A DNA stretch of 64,000 bases from JAWWPY01 sp963822825 (GCA_963822825.1 CAWGIW010000001.1:186001-250000), one strand, 5' to 3'; shown: positions 44,971 through 54,264, numbered from the stretch's first letter. Notes: generated by a model from the sequence alone, not told the origin. Made by a program: numbers and translations.

Positions 44971-46419
44971 CTAGGCCAGCACCAGGTAGAGGGTGCCGGG
45001 AAGACCCGCCGGGGAGGCGATGACGACCGCGGAAGTGACCACGCCCACCCCCGACAGCAGCGGAGACGTCACCGGGGCCAGGCCCAGCTGGACGGACAGC
45101 GGAAGGAGCGCGGTCGCCGGGGATGACGTGGCCGGACCCGTCGGCTTGGTGGTCGTCGGCACCGGACTAGTCGGCTTGGTGGTCGTCGGCACCGGACTCG
45201 TCGGCTTCGGCGACGTGGGCTTCGGACTCGTCGGCCTCGGCGACGTGGGCTTCGGGGTCGTCGGCTTCGGCGACGCCGTGGTCCGCTTCTTCGTGCTGCT
45301 GGGCGCAGTGCTGGTCGGCGCGGAGGTCGCCTGCGCAGCCTGAGCCGATCTCGCCTGGCCGGTCTTCGAGGACGGCGTGGCCGCCGCCGGAGCGGCGACG
45401 GCGGACGGCAGCCTGGGCGGCCCGGCGGCCGCCATAGTGGTCCGCGCGCTCGCATGGTGATGCACGAAGTCCGCCGCGAACATGATCCCGCCGCCGAGGA
45501 CCGCGATGGCGGCGACGGCGGCCCCCGCCGCGGGCATGTACGTGCCCAGCCCGCGCACCGGCGCCAGCGGATCGAGCGGCAGAGGAAACCCGGAGCGGGC
45601 GAACGGCTCGGCCTCGTCCTCCACGTCGGCTCGGTACGCCACCGCGTCCGGCCGGTCGTCGGCGACCAGGCGCAGAACCTGCGCCCGCAGGCCAGCCGGG
45701 AGCACCGCCGCGGGCAGCATGCCGAGCAGAGCCGCTGGGCTCAACTCGCGGCGCCTGCGCTCACTGCATATCGCGCAGCGCTCGATGTGCCGCTTGACCT
45801 GCTTGTGGAGCAGAACGGTGAGGTGGCCGTCCCAGTCCGCCAGCACATCGGCCAGGCCCGGGCAGGAAGCCTGCCCGGAGCGAGCCACCAGCAGCGCCCC
45901 CAGCAAAGTCTCGAACTGGGTGCGAGCGCGCGCCGCCATGGCGTGCGCCTGGTTGAGCGGCACCCCGAGCGCGTCCGCGAGGTCGGCGCCGTAAAACTCG
46001 TGACGCATGCTCAGCTCGACGACCTCACGCTCGCCGGGGTTCAGCCCGCCCAGCGCCGCCCGCACGATCTCGCGCAGTCCCGCCTGTTTCACCAGGGCGG
46101 TACTGAAAACCGCGGTCTCGTCCATCCGCTCGTCAGCCACGTCCCGCGCGTCGCGCGAGGACTTGTCCCGCAGCCAGCGCCGGCACTCGTTGCGGGCCAC
46201 CGCGTACAGCCACGGCCGGAGCCGGTCCGGATCCCGCAGGCCCGCGAGTTTGCCTGATGCGACGACGAATGTGTCCTGGACCGCGTCGGCGGCGTCCGCG
46301 GGCTCGGTGAGCAGCGAACGGCAGTACGCGTAGAGAGCCGGAGCGTAGTGATCGTATGCAGCCGCGAGCCCGGCGGGATCCCCCGCCACGATCGCCGCCA
46401 CCATATCCCGGTCCCGCAT
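44971..46419 (-). CDS. ECF sigma factor fused to zinc-finger, TM and Thr/Pro-rich extracellular tail (paralog 1)
   Basis: 482 residues. Sigma region 2 is about residues 15-85 (YDHYAPALYAYCRSLLTEPA, then VQDTFVVASGKLAGLRDPDR, LRPWLYAVARNECRRWLR). Region 4 is about 115-175 (LNPGEREVVELSMRHEFYGA, DLADALGVPLNQAHAMAARA). A ZAS-like zinc finger follows (VKRHIERCAICSERRRRE, H-x3-C-x2-C), a TM near residues 295-320 (AAVAAIAVLGGGIMFAADFV), then a Pro/Thr/Lys repeat tail. A sigma factor tethered by its own anti-sigma-like domain is known in some ECF groups. Frame intact. Confidence 0.88.
   Translation of the reverse strand: MRDRDMVAAIVAGDPAGLAAAYDHYAPALYAYCRSLLTEPADAADAVQDTFVVASGKLAGLRDPDRLRPWLYAVARNECRRWLRDKSSRDARDVADERMDETAVFSTALVKQAGLREIVRAALGGLNPGEREVVELSMRHEFYGADLADALGVPLNQAHAMAARARTQFETLLGALLVARSGQASCPGLADVLADWDGHLTVLLHKQVKRHIERCAICSERRRRELSPAALLGMLPAAVLPAGLRAQVLRLVADDRPDAVAYRADVEDEAEPFARSGFPLPLDPLAPVRGLGTYMPAAGAAVAAIAVLGGGIMFAADFVHHHASARTTMAAAGPPRLPSAVAAPAAATPSSKTGQARSAQAAQATSAPTSTAPSSTKKRTTASPKPTTPKPTSPRPTSPKPTSPKPTSPVPTTTKPTSPVPTTTKPTGPATSSPATALLPLSVQLGLAPVTSPLLSGVGVVTSAVVIASPAGLPGTLYLVLA
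45140..45264 (-). repeat. 30-bp tandem repeats encoding the KPTSPVPTTT tail of ECF paralog 1
   Basis: A unit starting GTCGGCTTGGTGGTCGTCGG occurs twice in tandem, followed by a related GTCGGCTTCGGCGACGTGGG unit. They encode KPTSPVPTTT and KPTSPKPTSP repeats of the predicted extracellular stalk. Copy number is likely variable. Confidence 0.8.
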
Positions 46420-46615
46420 GCGATCACGGTAGCCGTATTTGAGGGTGAGTCCACCCTGAACTCGGGGGTCTGTACGGCGAAGGGCCCATCTAGCCTGCTA
46501 TGTGAGCGGAGAGTAGTTGACTCTAAGCAGCACCGGGGCGGACCGTCACGACATGAGGGCCGGTTTGCCCGGCCGCCGGGCTGCGCCCTGGCCGCCGGTC
46601 TGACATCGTGGCTGC

Positions 46616-47641
46616 ATGCTCTTCCCCACCTCACTGGTTGGCAGTTACCCGCAGCCGGACTGGCTGATCGACCGTGATCGTCTGCGGCAGCGCTTCCCGC
46701 CGCGGGTCCGGGCCACCGAGCTGTGGCGGGTGTCGCCTGACCACCTGGAAGAGGCGCAGCAGGACGCGACCTTGCTCGCGATCCGGGCCCAGGAACTGGC
46801 CGGCCTGGACATCGTGACCGATGGCGAAATTCGCCGGGAGAGCTACTCCAACCGGTTCGCCACGGCGCTCGACGGCGTTGACATCGACAACCCGGGCACG
46901 GCGCTGGACCGCAGCGGGCACGCGAACCCGGTGCCGCGGGTGACCGGGCCGATCCGGCGGCGTCACCCGGTGGAGGTGGCGGACGTGACCTTCCTCCGCG
47001 CGAACACCAGCCGGACCATCAAGATCACCGTGCCGGGACCGTTCACGATGGCACAGCAGGCGCAGAACGAGTTCTACGGGAGCACCGAGGAACTCGCGCT
47101 CGGCTACGCGGAGGCGGTTAACGAGGAGGTCCGGGATCTCTTCGCGGCCGGGGCGGACATCGTGCAGCTCGACGAGCCCTATCTGCAGGCCCGGCCGGAC
47201 GAGGCGCGCCGCTACGGGGTGGCGGTCATCAACCGGGCGCTGGACGGGGTGACCGGGACGACCGCGGTGCACCTGTGCTTCGGGTACGCGGCGATCATCC
47301 ACGACCGCCCGGACGGCTACTCGTTCCTCCCCGAACTCGCTGGGTGCAGCTGTGCGCAGGTGTCCATCGAGACCGCGCAATCCGGCCTGGACTGCGGCGT
47401 GCTGGCCGACCTGGCGGACAAGACCATCATCCTCGGCGTGCTCAACCTGGACGACCTGGCGGTGGAGACGCCCAGCCAGGTCATCGCCAGGGTCCGGCGG
47501 GCCCTGCCCTACGCGCCGCCGGAACGCCTGGTGCTCGCGCCGGACTGCGGGATGAAGTACCTGCCGCGCGAGGTGGCCTCAGGAAAGCTCGCCGCCCTGA
47601 GCATGGCCGCCGCCCAGTTGCGCGCCGAGGCGGGCCGTTAG
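46616..47641 (+). CDS. Cobalamin-independent methionine synthase C-terminal-domain protein (MetE-like)
   Basis: 341 residues: LFPTSLVGSYPQPDWLIDRD, then GLDIVTDGEIRRESYSNRFA, TIKITVPGPFTMAQQAQNEF, ADIVQLDEPYLQARPDEARR, VHLCFGYAAIIHDR and LVLAPDCGMKYLPREVASGK. His and Cys in HLCFG and Cys in PDCGMKYL match the zinc site of MetE domain 2, without the N-terminal domain. Standalone proteins of this type transfer methyl groups to thiols such as homocysteine from non-folate donors. It is embedded between two ECF paralogs. Confidence 0.86.
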   Translation: MLFPTSLVGSYPQPDWLIDRDRLRQRFPPRVRATELWRVSPDHLEEAQQDATLLAIRAQELAGLDIVTDGEIRRESYSNRFATALDGVDIDNPGTALDRSGHANPVPRVTGPIRRRHPVEVADVTFLRANTSRTIKITVPGPFTMAQQAQNEFYGSTEELALGYAEAVNEEVRDLFAAGADIVQLDEPYLQARPDEARRYGVAVINRALDGVTGTTAVHLCFGYAAIIHDRPDGYSFLPELAGCSCAQVSIETAQSGLDCGVLADLADKTIILGVLNLDDLAVETPSQVIARVRRALPYAPPERLVLAPDCGMKYLPREVASGKLAALSMAAAQLRAEAGR

Positions 47642-47662
47642 GGACACCCGGACCGCGCCCGG

Positions 47663-49242
47663 TCAGGGCACCTGGACCGCGGCGAGGGACAGCAGCGGGA
47701 GGGACAGCGGGAGGACGATGACCGTGGTCGGGCCGGGAGAGACGGTCAGGGTCGCGTTGGCGGTCAGCAGGTGGCCGGGGGCGATGCTCACCGTGATGGT
47801 CACGCTCGCCCCCGCTTTCAGCGAGCCGGAGGATGAACTCACCGCCAGGGCTATGGGGACAGCGATGCTGTAGTTGACCGGGCCGCCCTCCGCGGTGAGC
47901 GTGATCGTGAGGCCGACCTGGACCAACGTGGGTGACACGCTCAGCGTGCCCGACGCGGCCACCGAGGGCGCGAGCAAGGCCGGCTGGGACGCTGGCCCGC
48001 TGGAGGCCGGGGCCGGGGCGCCCGAGGCCGTGATGGCCGGGGCCGTGATGAGCGGGGCCAGCGCCAGACCGGGCCGGCCACGGTCGGGGCCGGCTGAGCC
48101 GAGGCGCCCGCGAGCCGCGACCCGGGTGGCGACGATGAGCCAGGTCTCCCGGGTGACGTGCCCGACCCGGATCCGGTCCCGGGCTGGGCGCCGGGCGCGG
48201 AGGCGTGCGGTCCCGCCCCGGCCCCGGGTGCCCCCGGTGCCCCGGACGACCCTGGCTGCGGGCCGGCGGCGGTCGGCGGTCCGACATGGTGCCGCAGCAC
48301 GAGCAGCGCACCGGCCAGCACCGCGGCGGCGGCGGCCGTGGCCACGGCCGCCCGCCCGGCGTGGCCCAGCCGGGGGGTCAGGCTGACGTGCGGCGGGCTG
48401 GCCTGGGGCGGGAATCCTGAACTGCCGAAGGGCCCGGCGCTGTGCACGACCTGGGCGTGGTGGGCCAGCGAGCCCGGCGTGGTGTCGGCGGCGAGACGGA
48501 GGACATCCTCCCGCAAGCTCGTCGAGGCCAAGGCCACGGGCAGCAGGCCGAGCAGCATGGTCGGGTTCAGCTCGCGGCGCCTGCGCTCGCCGCACACCTC
48601 GCAGTGCTCGATGTGCCGGTTGACCCGCTTGCGGATCAGCACGGTCAGCTCGCCGTCCCAGCCCTCCAAGATGGCCGCCAGATCCGGGCAGAACTCCCGC
48701 CCGGTGCGGGCCACCAGCAGCACCCCCAGGGACGTCTCGAACTGGCTGCGGGCCCGCGAGGCCAGCGCGTGCGCCTGGTTGCGAGGCACACCGAGGACGT
48801 CCGCCAGATCAGCGCCGTCCAGCTCATGACGCAAGTTCAGCTCGATGACCTCACGCTCACCCGGGTTCAGCCCGGACAGCGCGGCCCGAACGAGGGCGCG
48901 GAGTTCGGCCTGCTCCGCCGCGGCGCCCAGGTCGTCGGTATCGTCGCTGGTCTCGGCGGCCTCGTCGAGCGGCGCGGACAAGGCGCGGGCCCGCAGGCGG
49001 CCGTGGCACTCGTTGCGCGCCACCGCGTACAGCCACGCGCGCAGCCGTTCGGGATCACGCAACTCCGAGACCTTGGCCGCGGCGATGATGAAGGTGTTCT
49101 GGACGGCGTCGGCCGCGTCGGCAGGCTCGGTCAGCAGCGACTGGCAGTAGAAGAACAGCCCCTGGGCGTACCGGTCGTAGGCCGCGGCCAGGCCGGCCGA
49201 ATCACCGGCCTCGATCGCGGCCACGATCTCGCGGTCGTGCAT
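47663..49242 (-). CDS. ECF sigma factor with membrane and extracellular domain (paralog 2, frameshift near 48080-48120)
   Basis: Starts at ATG 49242 (MHDREIVAAIEAGDSAGLAA). Sigma regions 2 and 4 as in paralog 1 (VQNTFIIAAAKVSELRDPER; LNPGEREVIELNLRHELDGA), zinc finger VNRHIEHCEVCGERRRRE, TM AAVATAAAAAVLAGALLVLR, then a Gly/Ser/Pro linker. The frame breaks near 48080-48120; in the other frame a beta-rich extracellular domain follows (LSVSPTLVQVGLTITLTAEG, SGSLKAGASVTITVSIAPGH, LLTANATLTVSPGPTTVIVL), resembling Ig-like surface domains, ending at 47663. The region 4/zinc-finger DNA is nearly identical to paralog 3. Confidence 0.85.
48596..48885 (-). repeat. About 290-bp block nearly identical to 50159-50448 (ECF paralogs 2 and 3)
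   Basis: The blocks align at a constant offset of 1563 bp with about four differences. They cover the end of sigma region 4 and the zinc finger. Sequence on either side diverges, the pattern expected from recent gene conversion between tandem paralogs. Confidence 0.85.
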
Positions 49243-49431
49243 GGGCCCACGGTAGGACGGTTACGGGTCCCGCGAGGAACAATCCAGGCAACATGAGTAA
49301 TTGGTCGCGACGAAACGCGAATTGCTCGTCAACTCTGACGGGTGCATTCCCGTAAATTCTGGGGCTTTCCGGGCGTATCACGCTGGTCGGTCTCAGACCC
49401 GTCCACGCCCAGCGTCGCTACCGCTGAGCGT

Positions 49432-50805
49432 TCATAGCTGCCCTGTGATGGTGAGCAGAGACGGTGGCAGGACCGACGAGGCTAACGCAGCTGGGCTCGA
49501 GGTTGAGACCGAGGCCGTGACGGTGATCGTGGGGATGGGGAGCGAGGGTGTCGGCGAGGCCTTGGTGGGCGTGGGCGACGGCGAGGCCTTCGTGGGCGTG
49601 GGGGTCGGCGAGGCCTTGGTCGGCGTGGGCGACGCCTTGGGCGTGGCTGACAGCTTGGGGGTGGCCTTGGCCTTGGCCTTGGCCTGGGTCGCAGTCGGGG
49701 TTGGCTGGATAGGGGCGCCCGTGGTCGAGACCGGGGCGATCAGGCTCAAGCTCGGCTTCGCGCCCGACGGCGCCGGGCCCGCCGGCAGGGATACGGGCGT
49801 TGCGGCCGCGCCGCCCGGCGCCCCCGACGCTCCGCTGGCCGACGGCCCGCCGTGGCCGCCGAGAAGCATGAACGCCACGCCGCCCAGCACGACGAGGGCC
49901 GCGACCGCGCCGATCGCCGCCGTCAGGTAGCTGCTTCGCGCCCGCGGCACAGGCGGCGGCGTGTCCTGCACCGGGAAGCCGGTGCTGCCGAACGGCTCAG
50001 CGCGGTCAGCCACCTCGGCCCGCCAGGACCGCGCGTCGGGCGAGACATCCGCGACGAGGTGCATGAGATCGGCCCGCAGGCCGGCCGGGAGCATAGCCAC
50101 CGGGAGCAGGCCGAGCAGCATCGCGGGGCTGAGCTCGTTGCGCCGGCGCTCGCCGCACACCTCGCAGCGCTCGATGTGCCGGTTGACCCGCTTGCGGATC
50201 AGCACGGTCAGCTCGCCGTCCCAGCCCTCCAGGATGGCCGCCAGATCCGGGCAGAACTCCCGCCCGGTGCGGGCCACCAGCAGCACCCCCAGGGACGTCT
50301 CGAACTGGCTGCGGGCCCGCGAGGCCAGCGCGTGCGCCTGGTTGCGAGGCACACCGAGGACGTCCGCCAGATCAGCGCCGTCCAGCTCATGACGCAAGTT
50401 CAGCTCGATGACCTCACGCTCACCCGGGTTCAGTCCGGACAGCGCGGCCCATACCAGGTCGCGGAGTTCCGCCTGCTCGACGTGGTGGCCAAGATCCGCT
50501 ATGTCGTCACTCATCTCGGCCGCCTCGTCGAGCGGCGTGGCCGCGGCACTGGCCCGCAGGCGGCCGTGGCACTCGTTGCGCGCCACCGCGTACAGCCACG
50601 CGCGCAGCCGCTCGGGATCACGCAGCCCCGAGACCTTGGCCGCGGCGATGACGAAAGTGTCGTGGACGGCGTCGGCCGCGTCAGCGGGCTCGGCGAGCAA
50701 CGACCGGCAGTAGGCGTAGAGACCGGGGGCGTACTGGTCGTAAGCAGCAGCCAGGCCCCGTGGGTTGCCATCGATGATGGAGACCACAATTTCACGGTCG
50801 AACAT
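49432..50805 (-). CDS. ECF sigma factor with zinc-finger, TM and repeat tail (paralog 3)
   Basis: About 457 residues from ATG 50805 (MFDREIVVSIIDGNPRGLAA); the longer frame to 50898 is not supported by the paralogs. Sigma region 2 (YDQYAPGLYAYCRSLLAEPA, VHDTFVIAAAKVSGLRDPER), region 4 (LNPGEREVIELNLRHELDGA), zinc finger VNRHIERCEVCGERRRNE, TM YLTAAIGAVAALVVLGGVAF, linker, then ASPTPTKASP repeats and a hydrophobic-ended C-terminus (SLPIPTITVTASVSTSSPAA). Frame intact. With paralogs 1 and 2 it forms a cluster of three membrane-tethered sigma factors. Confidence 0.88.
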   Translation of the reverse strand: MFDREIVVSIIDGNPRGLAAAYDQYAPGLYAYCRSLLAEPADAADAVHDTFVIAAAKVSGLRDPERLRAWLYAVARNECHGRLRASAAATPLDEAAEMSDDIADLGHHVEQAELRDLVWAALSGLNPGEREVIELNLRHELDGADLADVLGVPRNQAHALASRARSQFETSLGVLLVARTGREFCPDLAAILEGWDGELTVLIRKRVNRHIERCEVCGERRRNELSPAMLLGLLPVAMLPAGLRADLMHLVADVSPDARSWRAEVADRAEPFGSTGFPVQDTPPPVPRARSSYLTAAIGAVAALVVLGGVAFMLLGGHGGPSASGASGAPGGAAATPVSLPAGPAPSGAKPSLSLIAPVSTTGAPIQPTPTATQAKAKAKATPKLSATPKASPTPTKASPTPTPTKASPSPTPTKASPTPSLPIPTITVTASVSTSSPAALASSVLPPSLLTITGQL

Positions 50806-50973
50806 GCGCGTACTGTAGGTCTTCGCGGGGGTCTGTGGTAGTAGGATGCCGCGATTGCCCGGCGGCGGGCGGCGTGTCCCGCCCCGATCAAGGCTCAAAA
50901 GCCCGGTTCGCGGGCGCTGGCACGGCGCGGGTGAAGGTCAGCTGCATCGAGTCGCGTCCTCCGTTTGAGCTGG

Positions 50974-51741
50974 TCAGCGGGGCCTGCAACCGGAATCGAG
51001 CGGTACTTTGCCCGACCAGCGCCCGGACACCGGGTCGTAGGCGATGGCGTAGCCGTCCTTGATGGTCCCGGGAACACCGGAGCAATCTCCTATGGGTGTC
51101 TGGGCATACAGCGCCGCGCCGGCGAAACCCGGGTAGGAACGGGCGGTAACCGTCGTGGACCACAGCACCGCCCCGTTGCTGCGGCGGATCTGCAGCATGA
51201 CCGGGCCGAAGTTGAAATGATCTCCATTGATCTGGAGGTTCGGGCCGTCCCAGCCGCCTCCGGTGACCGCGCAGAGGCCTCCTGAGCAGTTCTGCCGCGG
51301 CGGCTGAGCCGGTGGCGTCCAGTCACTGAGCCACAGGCTCAGCGGCGCGACCGGGCCGGCATTATCGGCGTCAGCCTGCGCGCCAGTACCGGGGGAAAGC
51401 GGCGGGAGCGCCGGCTGGCCCGGCTCCCCGGGCCGCGCGTGGTGACCGCCGGGGGTGGATGGCGGGCCAGCCCATCCATCCCCGGCGCTCGACAGCCGGG
51501 ACGGGCGGCCACGTCCGCTCACCGTGAGCCCCTGCCCGTGCTCGCTTGCCGATGCCCCGGCGGGGACCCCGTTCCCGCCGGGTGCGATGGCAGCCGAGGT
51601 GACAGTGGCACCGTCCGACGTGCCGGCCGTGGCTTGCGGGTACTCGAGCTGGGCGCGTCCTGGCAACAGAAGCAAGATGGTTCCTGTCGCGGCGACCAGC
51701 GCGCTGACCGCCAATCCTGATGCCCGGACGAGCCTGTCCAT
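50974..51741 (-). CDS. Secreted or membrane-anchored hypothetical protein
   Basis: About 255 residues from ATG 51741 (MDRLVRASGLAVSALVAATG). An N-terminal TM or signal anchor (SALVAATGTILLLLPG) is followed by a long Ser/Gly/Pro-rich linker. The C-terminal domain of about 110 residues has four Cys (NCSGGLCAV, GDCSGV, DSGCRPR) and a beta-rich pattern (LQINGDHFNFGPVMLQIRRS, then GAVLWSTTVTARSYPGFAGA). No family recognised. It lies just upstream of ECF paralog 3 in the same orientation and may be a partner or target. Confidence 0.65.
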   Translation of the reverse strand: MDRLVRASGLAVSALVAATGTILLLLPGRAQLEYPQATAGTSDGATVTSAAIAPGGNGVPAGASASEHGQGLTVSGRGRPSRLSSAGDGWAGPPSTPGGHHARPGEPGQPALPPLSPGTGAQADADNAGPVAPLSLWLSDWTPPAQPPRQNCSGGLCAVTGGGWDGPNLQINGDHFNFGPVMLQIRRSNGAVLWSTTVTARSYPGFAGAALYAQTPIGDCSGVPGTIKDGYAIAYDPVSGRWSGKVPLDSGCRPR

Positions 51742-52192
51742 CGTCGATCTCCTCCCCCGGCGGCGCCGGGCCGGCTGGATTCGGACGTGCGCCGGTCGCC
51801 GCCTTGACATAGGTAGGAGTTCTGGCCCCCCGGATGGCCAACAACTTTCTGCGTTTTTTCTGGCCATGTCGGGGCGGACCGGGCCCGCTCGGGACTGCCT
51901 GGCCCGGAACCGCCCCAGGCGCAGGACGGCGCAGACCGCGCCGCTGTCGCCCCGGCTGGCGGCCTGCTGCGAGATCGCGCTGGGCATCACGATGGGGTTG
52001 TCAACAGTTGGCTGCTCGGTGAGCGATGGTGCGCTTTGGCTGGCTTGGGTATGCGGAGTGCGGCGGGCTGGCGTAGCCGTCCAGGCCCCACGCGAGACTC
52101 CTTATGATCGCGGTGGCCGACTTATGATCGCCGGTGGCCGGTGGCCGGCGGCCGCGATCTACCGCGATCATGGAATCCCAGCCGCCAGCCGG
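51742..52192. other. Intergenic region with nested inverted repeat
   Basis: 450 bp without a convincing gene. ATGATCGCGGT (52104-52114) and ACCGCGATCAT (52161-52171) form a perfect 11-bp inverted repeat around a 46-bp GC-rich loop that contains a second ATGATCGCCGGT and GGTGGCCGGTGGCCGG. It resembles a small REP-like element or a terminator for the gene ending at 52193. Confidence 0.6.
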
Positions 52193-52996
52193 TCATTGGG
52201 TGGCGGTCGTGAACTGCCCGGGCGCGCGGCCCGGGCCAGCCGACCCGACGTAGGCCTGGGCGATACCCAGCCACTCATCTGCTTCCGCACCGTGGGCGGT
52301 GAGCCCCAGGTCGTCACGGTGGCGGCGCTGGGTGACCAGCAGGCAGAAGTCCAGCGCGGGGCCGCTCACGATCTGGCTGGCGTCTTCCCGCCCCCAGGCC
52401 CACAGCTGACCATCCGGGCCGATCAGCTCCACCCGGAACGGCTCCGCAGGCGGCGTGAGGCCGCGGGCCAGGTAGGTAAAATCCCTCGTCCGCACGCCGA
52501 AACGGGCGACGTGGGCGATCCGCCCGGTGGGGATCCGGCGGACCCCGAGCGAGTCGGCGATATCTTGGCCGTGCCCGAAGAGCTCCATGATCCGGGACGT
52601 GGCCAGGGTGGCCGGCGCCATGGGTCCGGTCATCCAGGGAACCTTCTGCCCGGGCGGGATTCCGGCGAGCGCATCGCGCAGGGCGGCCCGCGCGGCCCGC
52701 CAGCGCGCCAGGAGATCCGTGGGCGGCGCCGCCGCGGCCGCAGCCGCGTCCGCGTCCGCGGAGGTGTCGAAGTCACTGGCCAGTTCGTCCAGCCGGACCC
52801 GGAATGCGGTCGGGTCGGTGGCCGCGAGGGCGGCGAGTTCATCGCTCGCCGCGAGATGCCCGACCTGGTGGGCGATCGTCCAGCCGGGGGCTGGTGTGGG
52901 CCGCCTCCACCCGTCGACGGGCAGGTCAGCCACCAGGCTCTCGGCATCGTCCCCTTCGGCGGTGAGATCAGCCAGAACCTCGTCCATGATCGCCAT
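52193..52996 (-). CDS. TIGR03084-type DinB/maleylpyruvate-isomerase-fold protein
   Basis: About 267 residues from ATG 52996 (MAIMDEVLADLTAEGDDAES). The N-terminal four-helix DinB-like domain has GWTIAHQVGHLAASDELAAL (metal-binding His) and MELFGHGQDIADSLGVRRIP (His). The second part (RFGVRTRDFTYLARGLTPPA, GPALDFCLLVTQRRHRDDLG) matches TIGR03084. Family members are mycothiol- or metal-dependent; the exact reaction is unknown. Frame intact. Confidence 0.85.
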   Translation of the reverse strand: MAIMDEVLADLTAEGDDAESLVADLPVDGWRRPTPAPGWTIAHQVGHLAASDELAALAATDPTAFRVRLDELASDFDTSADADAAAAAAAPPTDLLARWRAARAALRDALAGIPPGQKVPWMTGPMAPATLATSRIMELFGHGQDIADSLGVRRIPTGRIAHVARFGVRTRDFTYLARGLTPPAEPFRVELIGPDGQLWAWGREDASQIVSGPALDFCLLVTQRRHRDDLGLTAHGAEADEWLGIAQAYVGSAGPGRAPGQFTTATQ

Positions 52997-53369
52997 TGGC
53001 CGCCTCCACTCGTTTGGGCCGTGCCGCTCCCCCGCACTGCCAGCACGATAGGCCGGATACCCGCAGGGGCGGAAGCACGGGGCCATCCCTGGTTCATCCA
53101 AACCATTCTGGTTCACCTATACCATCGCTGGGCGGCCCATACACCAGATATGCCAGTTTGCCAAATCGAGCAATTGTTCGCGGCGAGGATGGCCGAGCCA
53201 TTGTGGATGGCGATTCTCGCTCTCACCTCGGCAGACATCGCTAGATGATCTAGATTTGGCGCGATAATCGATCAGTGAGCCATTGAAATTCTCGCCTTGC
53301 CCGTGTTTACCGCAGTTCGTGCGGGTTACTTAGAACGCGTCCTGACCAATCCTGAGCGGAGGATAATCA
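52997..53369. promoter_or_regulatory. Intergenic/promoter region of the secreted protein, with CTAGATGATCTAG palindrome
   Basis: About 370 bp without a gene, AT-richer than its surroundings. CTAGATGATCTAG (53241-53253) is a perfect palindrome about 115 bp before the start of the next gene and could be an operator. GAGCGGAGGATAATCAATG at the 3' end gives a clear RBS for the ATG at 53370. Nothing else is recognised. Confidence 0.5.
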
Positions 53370-53981
53370 ATGAAGGTCCCTCACCTGCGCGTTCTCGCGC
53401 TAACGGCGGCTTCTCTGGCCACGGCGACGGCGCTCGGCCTGTCCACGACGGCGGCCGGCGCGGCGACCGGCGCTACCAGTTCTCGCTCCCGGGCGGCCGC
53501 CCCGGCAGCATCGCCGGGCAGCATCACCTCCAAGGTGACCGGTACATTCACCAACGCCGACGGCACCGGCACGTTCAAGGGCACGTTCATTCCGCAGAAA
53601 TTCAGCGTGGTGAATGGCGCTCTGGAGGCCACCGGCCTGCTCAAGGGCACCCTGGTCGACGCCAACGGCACCCAGCTCGGCGTGGTGAGCCAGACCGTTA
53701 CCGACACCGTCAATACGACCAAAGCCGCCGGCGCGACGACCAACGCGGCCAATGCGCCCGCCGTAGGCTGCAATATCCTGAACCTGACCCTCGGGCCGCT
53801 TAACCTCAACCTGCTGGGCCTTGTGGTTCAGCTCAACCAGGTCCACCTCGTCATTACCGCCGTCCCAGGTGCCGGCAATCTGCTCGGGAACCTGCTGTGC
53901 GCCGTGGCCAACCTGCTGAATGGCGGGGGCTCCCTTAGCAGTCTCTCTGCGCTGCTCACCTCCATCCTCGCCCTGCTCTGA
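53370..53981 (+). CDS. Secreted hypothetical protein with hydrophobic Asn/Leu-rich C-terminus
   Basis: 203 residues, strong RBS (GGAGG). The signal peptide MKVPHLRVLALTAASLATAT ends near AAGA. The mature part begins with a beta-type region (GSITSKVTGTFTNADGTGTF, then KGTFIPQKFSVVNGALEATG) and ends with a hydrophobic region (CNILNLTLGPLNLNLLGLVV, then NLLGNLLCAVANLLNGGGSL) with two Cys that could form a disulfide. It resembles actinobacterial ABC-exported or spore-surface proteins in pattern only. A perfect hairpin follows the stop. Confidence 0.75.
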   Translation: MKVPHLRVLALTAASLATATALGLSTTAAGAATGATSSRSRAAAPAASPGSITSKVTGTFTNADGTGTFKGTFIPQKFSVVNGALEATGLLKGTLVDANGTQLGVVSQTVTDTVNTTKAAGATTNAANAPAVGCNILNLTLGPLNLNLLGLVVQLNQVHLVITAVPGAGNLLGNLLCAVANLLNGGGSLSSLSALLTSILALL

Positions 53982-53999
53982 CCAGAGGGCCCGTAATGT

Positions 54000-54033
54000 C
54001 CCGCGCAATGGCTCCCGGGAGCCATTGCGCGGG
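54000..54033 (+). terminator. Perfect 34-bp palindrome after the secreted-protein gene
   Basis: CCCGCGCAATGGCTCCC is followed directly by its complement GGGAGCCATTGCGCGGG, then CTCTTGTG. A stem of up to 17 bp starts 18 bp after the stop, acting as a terminator. Confidence 0.85.
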
Positions 54034-54264
54034 GCTCTTGTGCTCGTACAGTGACGCCATGATTACATGATCACATGATTGGGGCGTTTCGTTCAACCAC
54101 CGGTGACAGCCTGGTATCTGGCCAGCGCGTCGAGGCGGGCGGCCCGGTGGTCCACGAGGGCGCCGGATGGCATCGCCCGCACGGCCACACCAGCTGGCCG
54201 GTCACCGCGCGCTGATCCCACATCGCGCACGGGCGGCGAGCCCGCGGCCAGGCTGCGGTGACGG

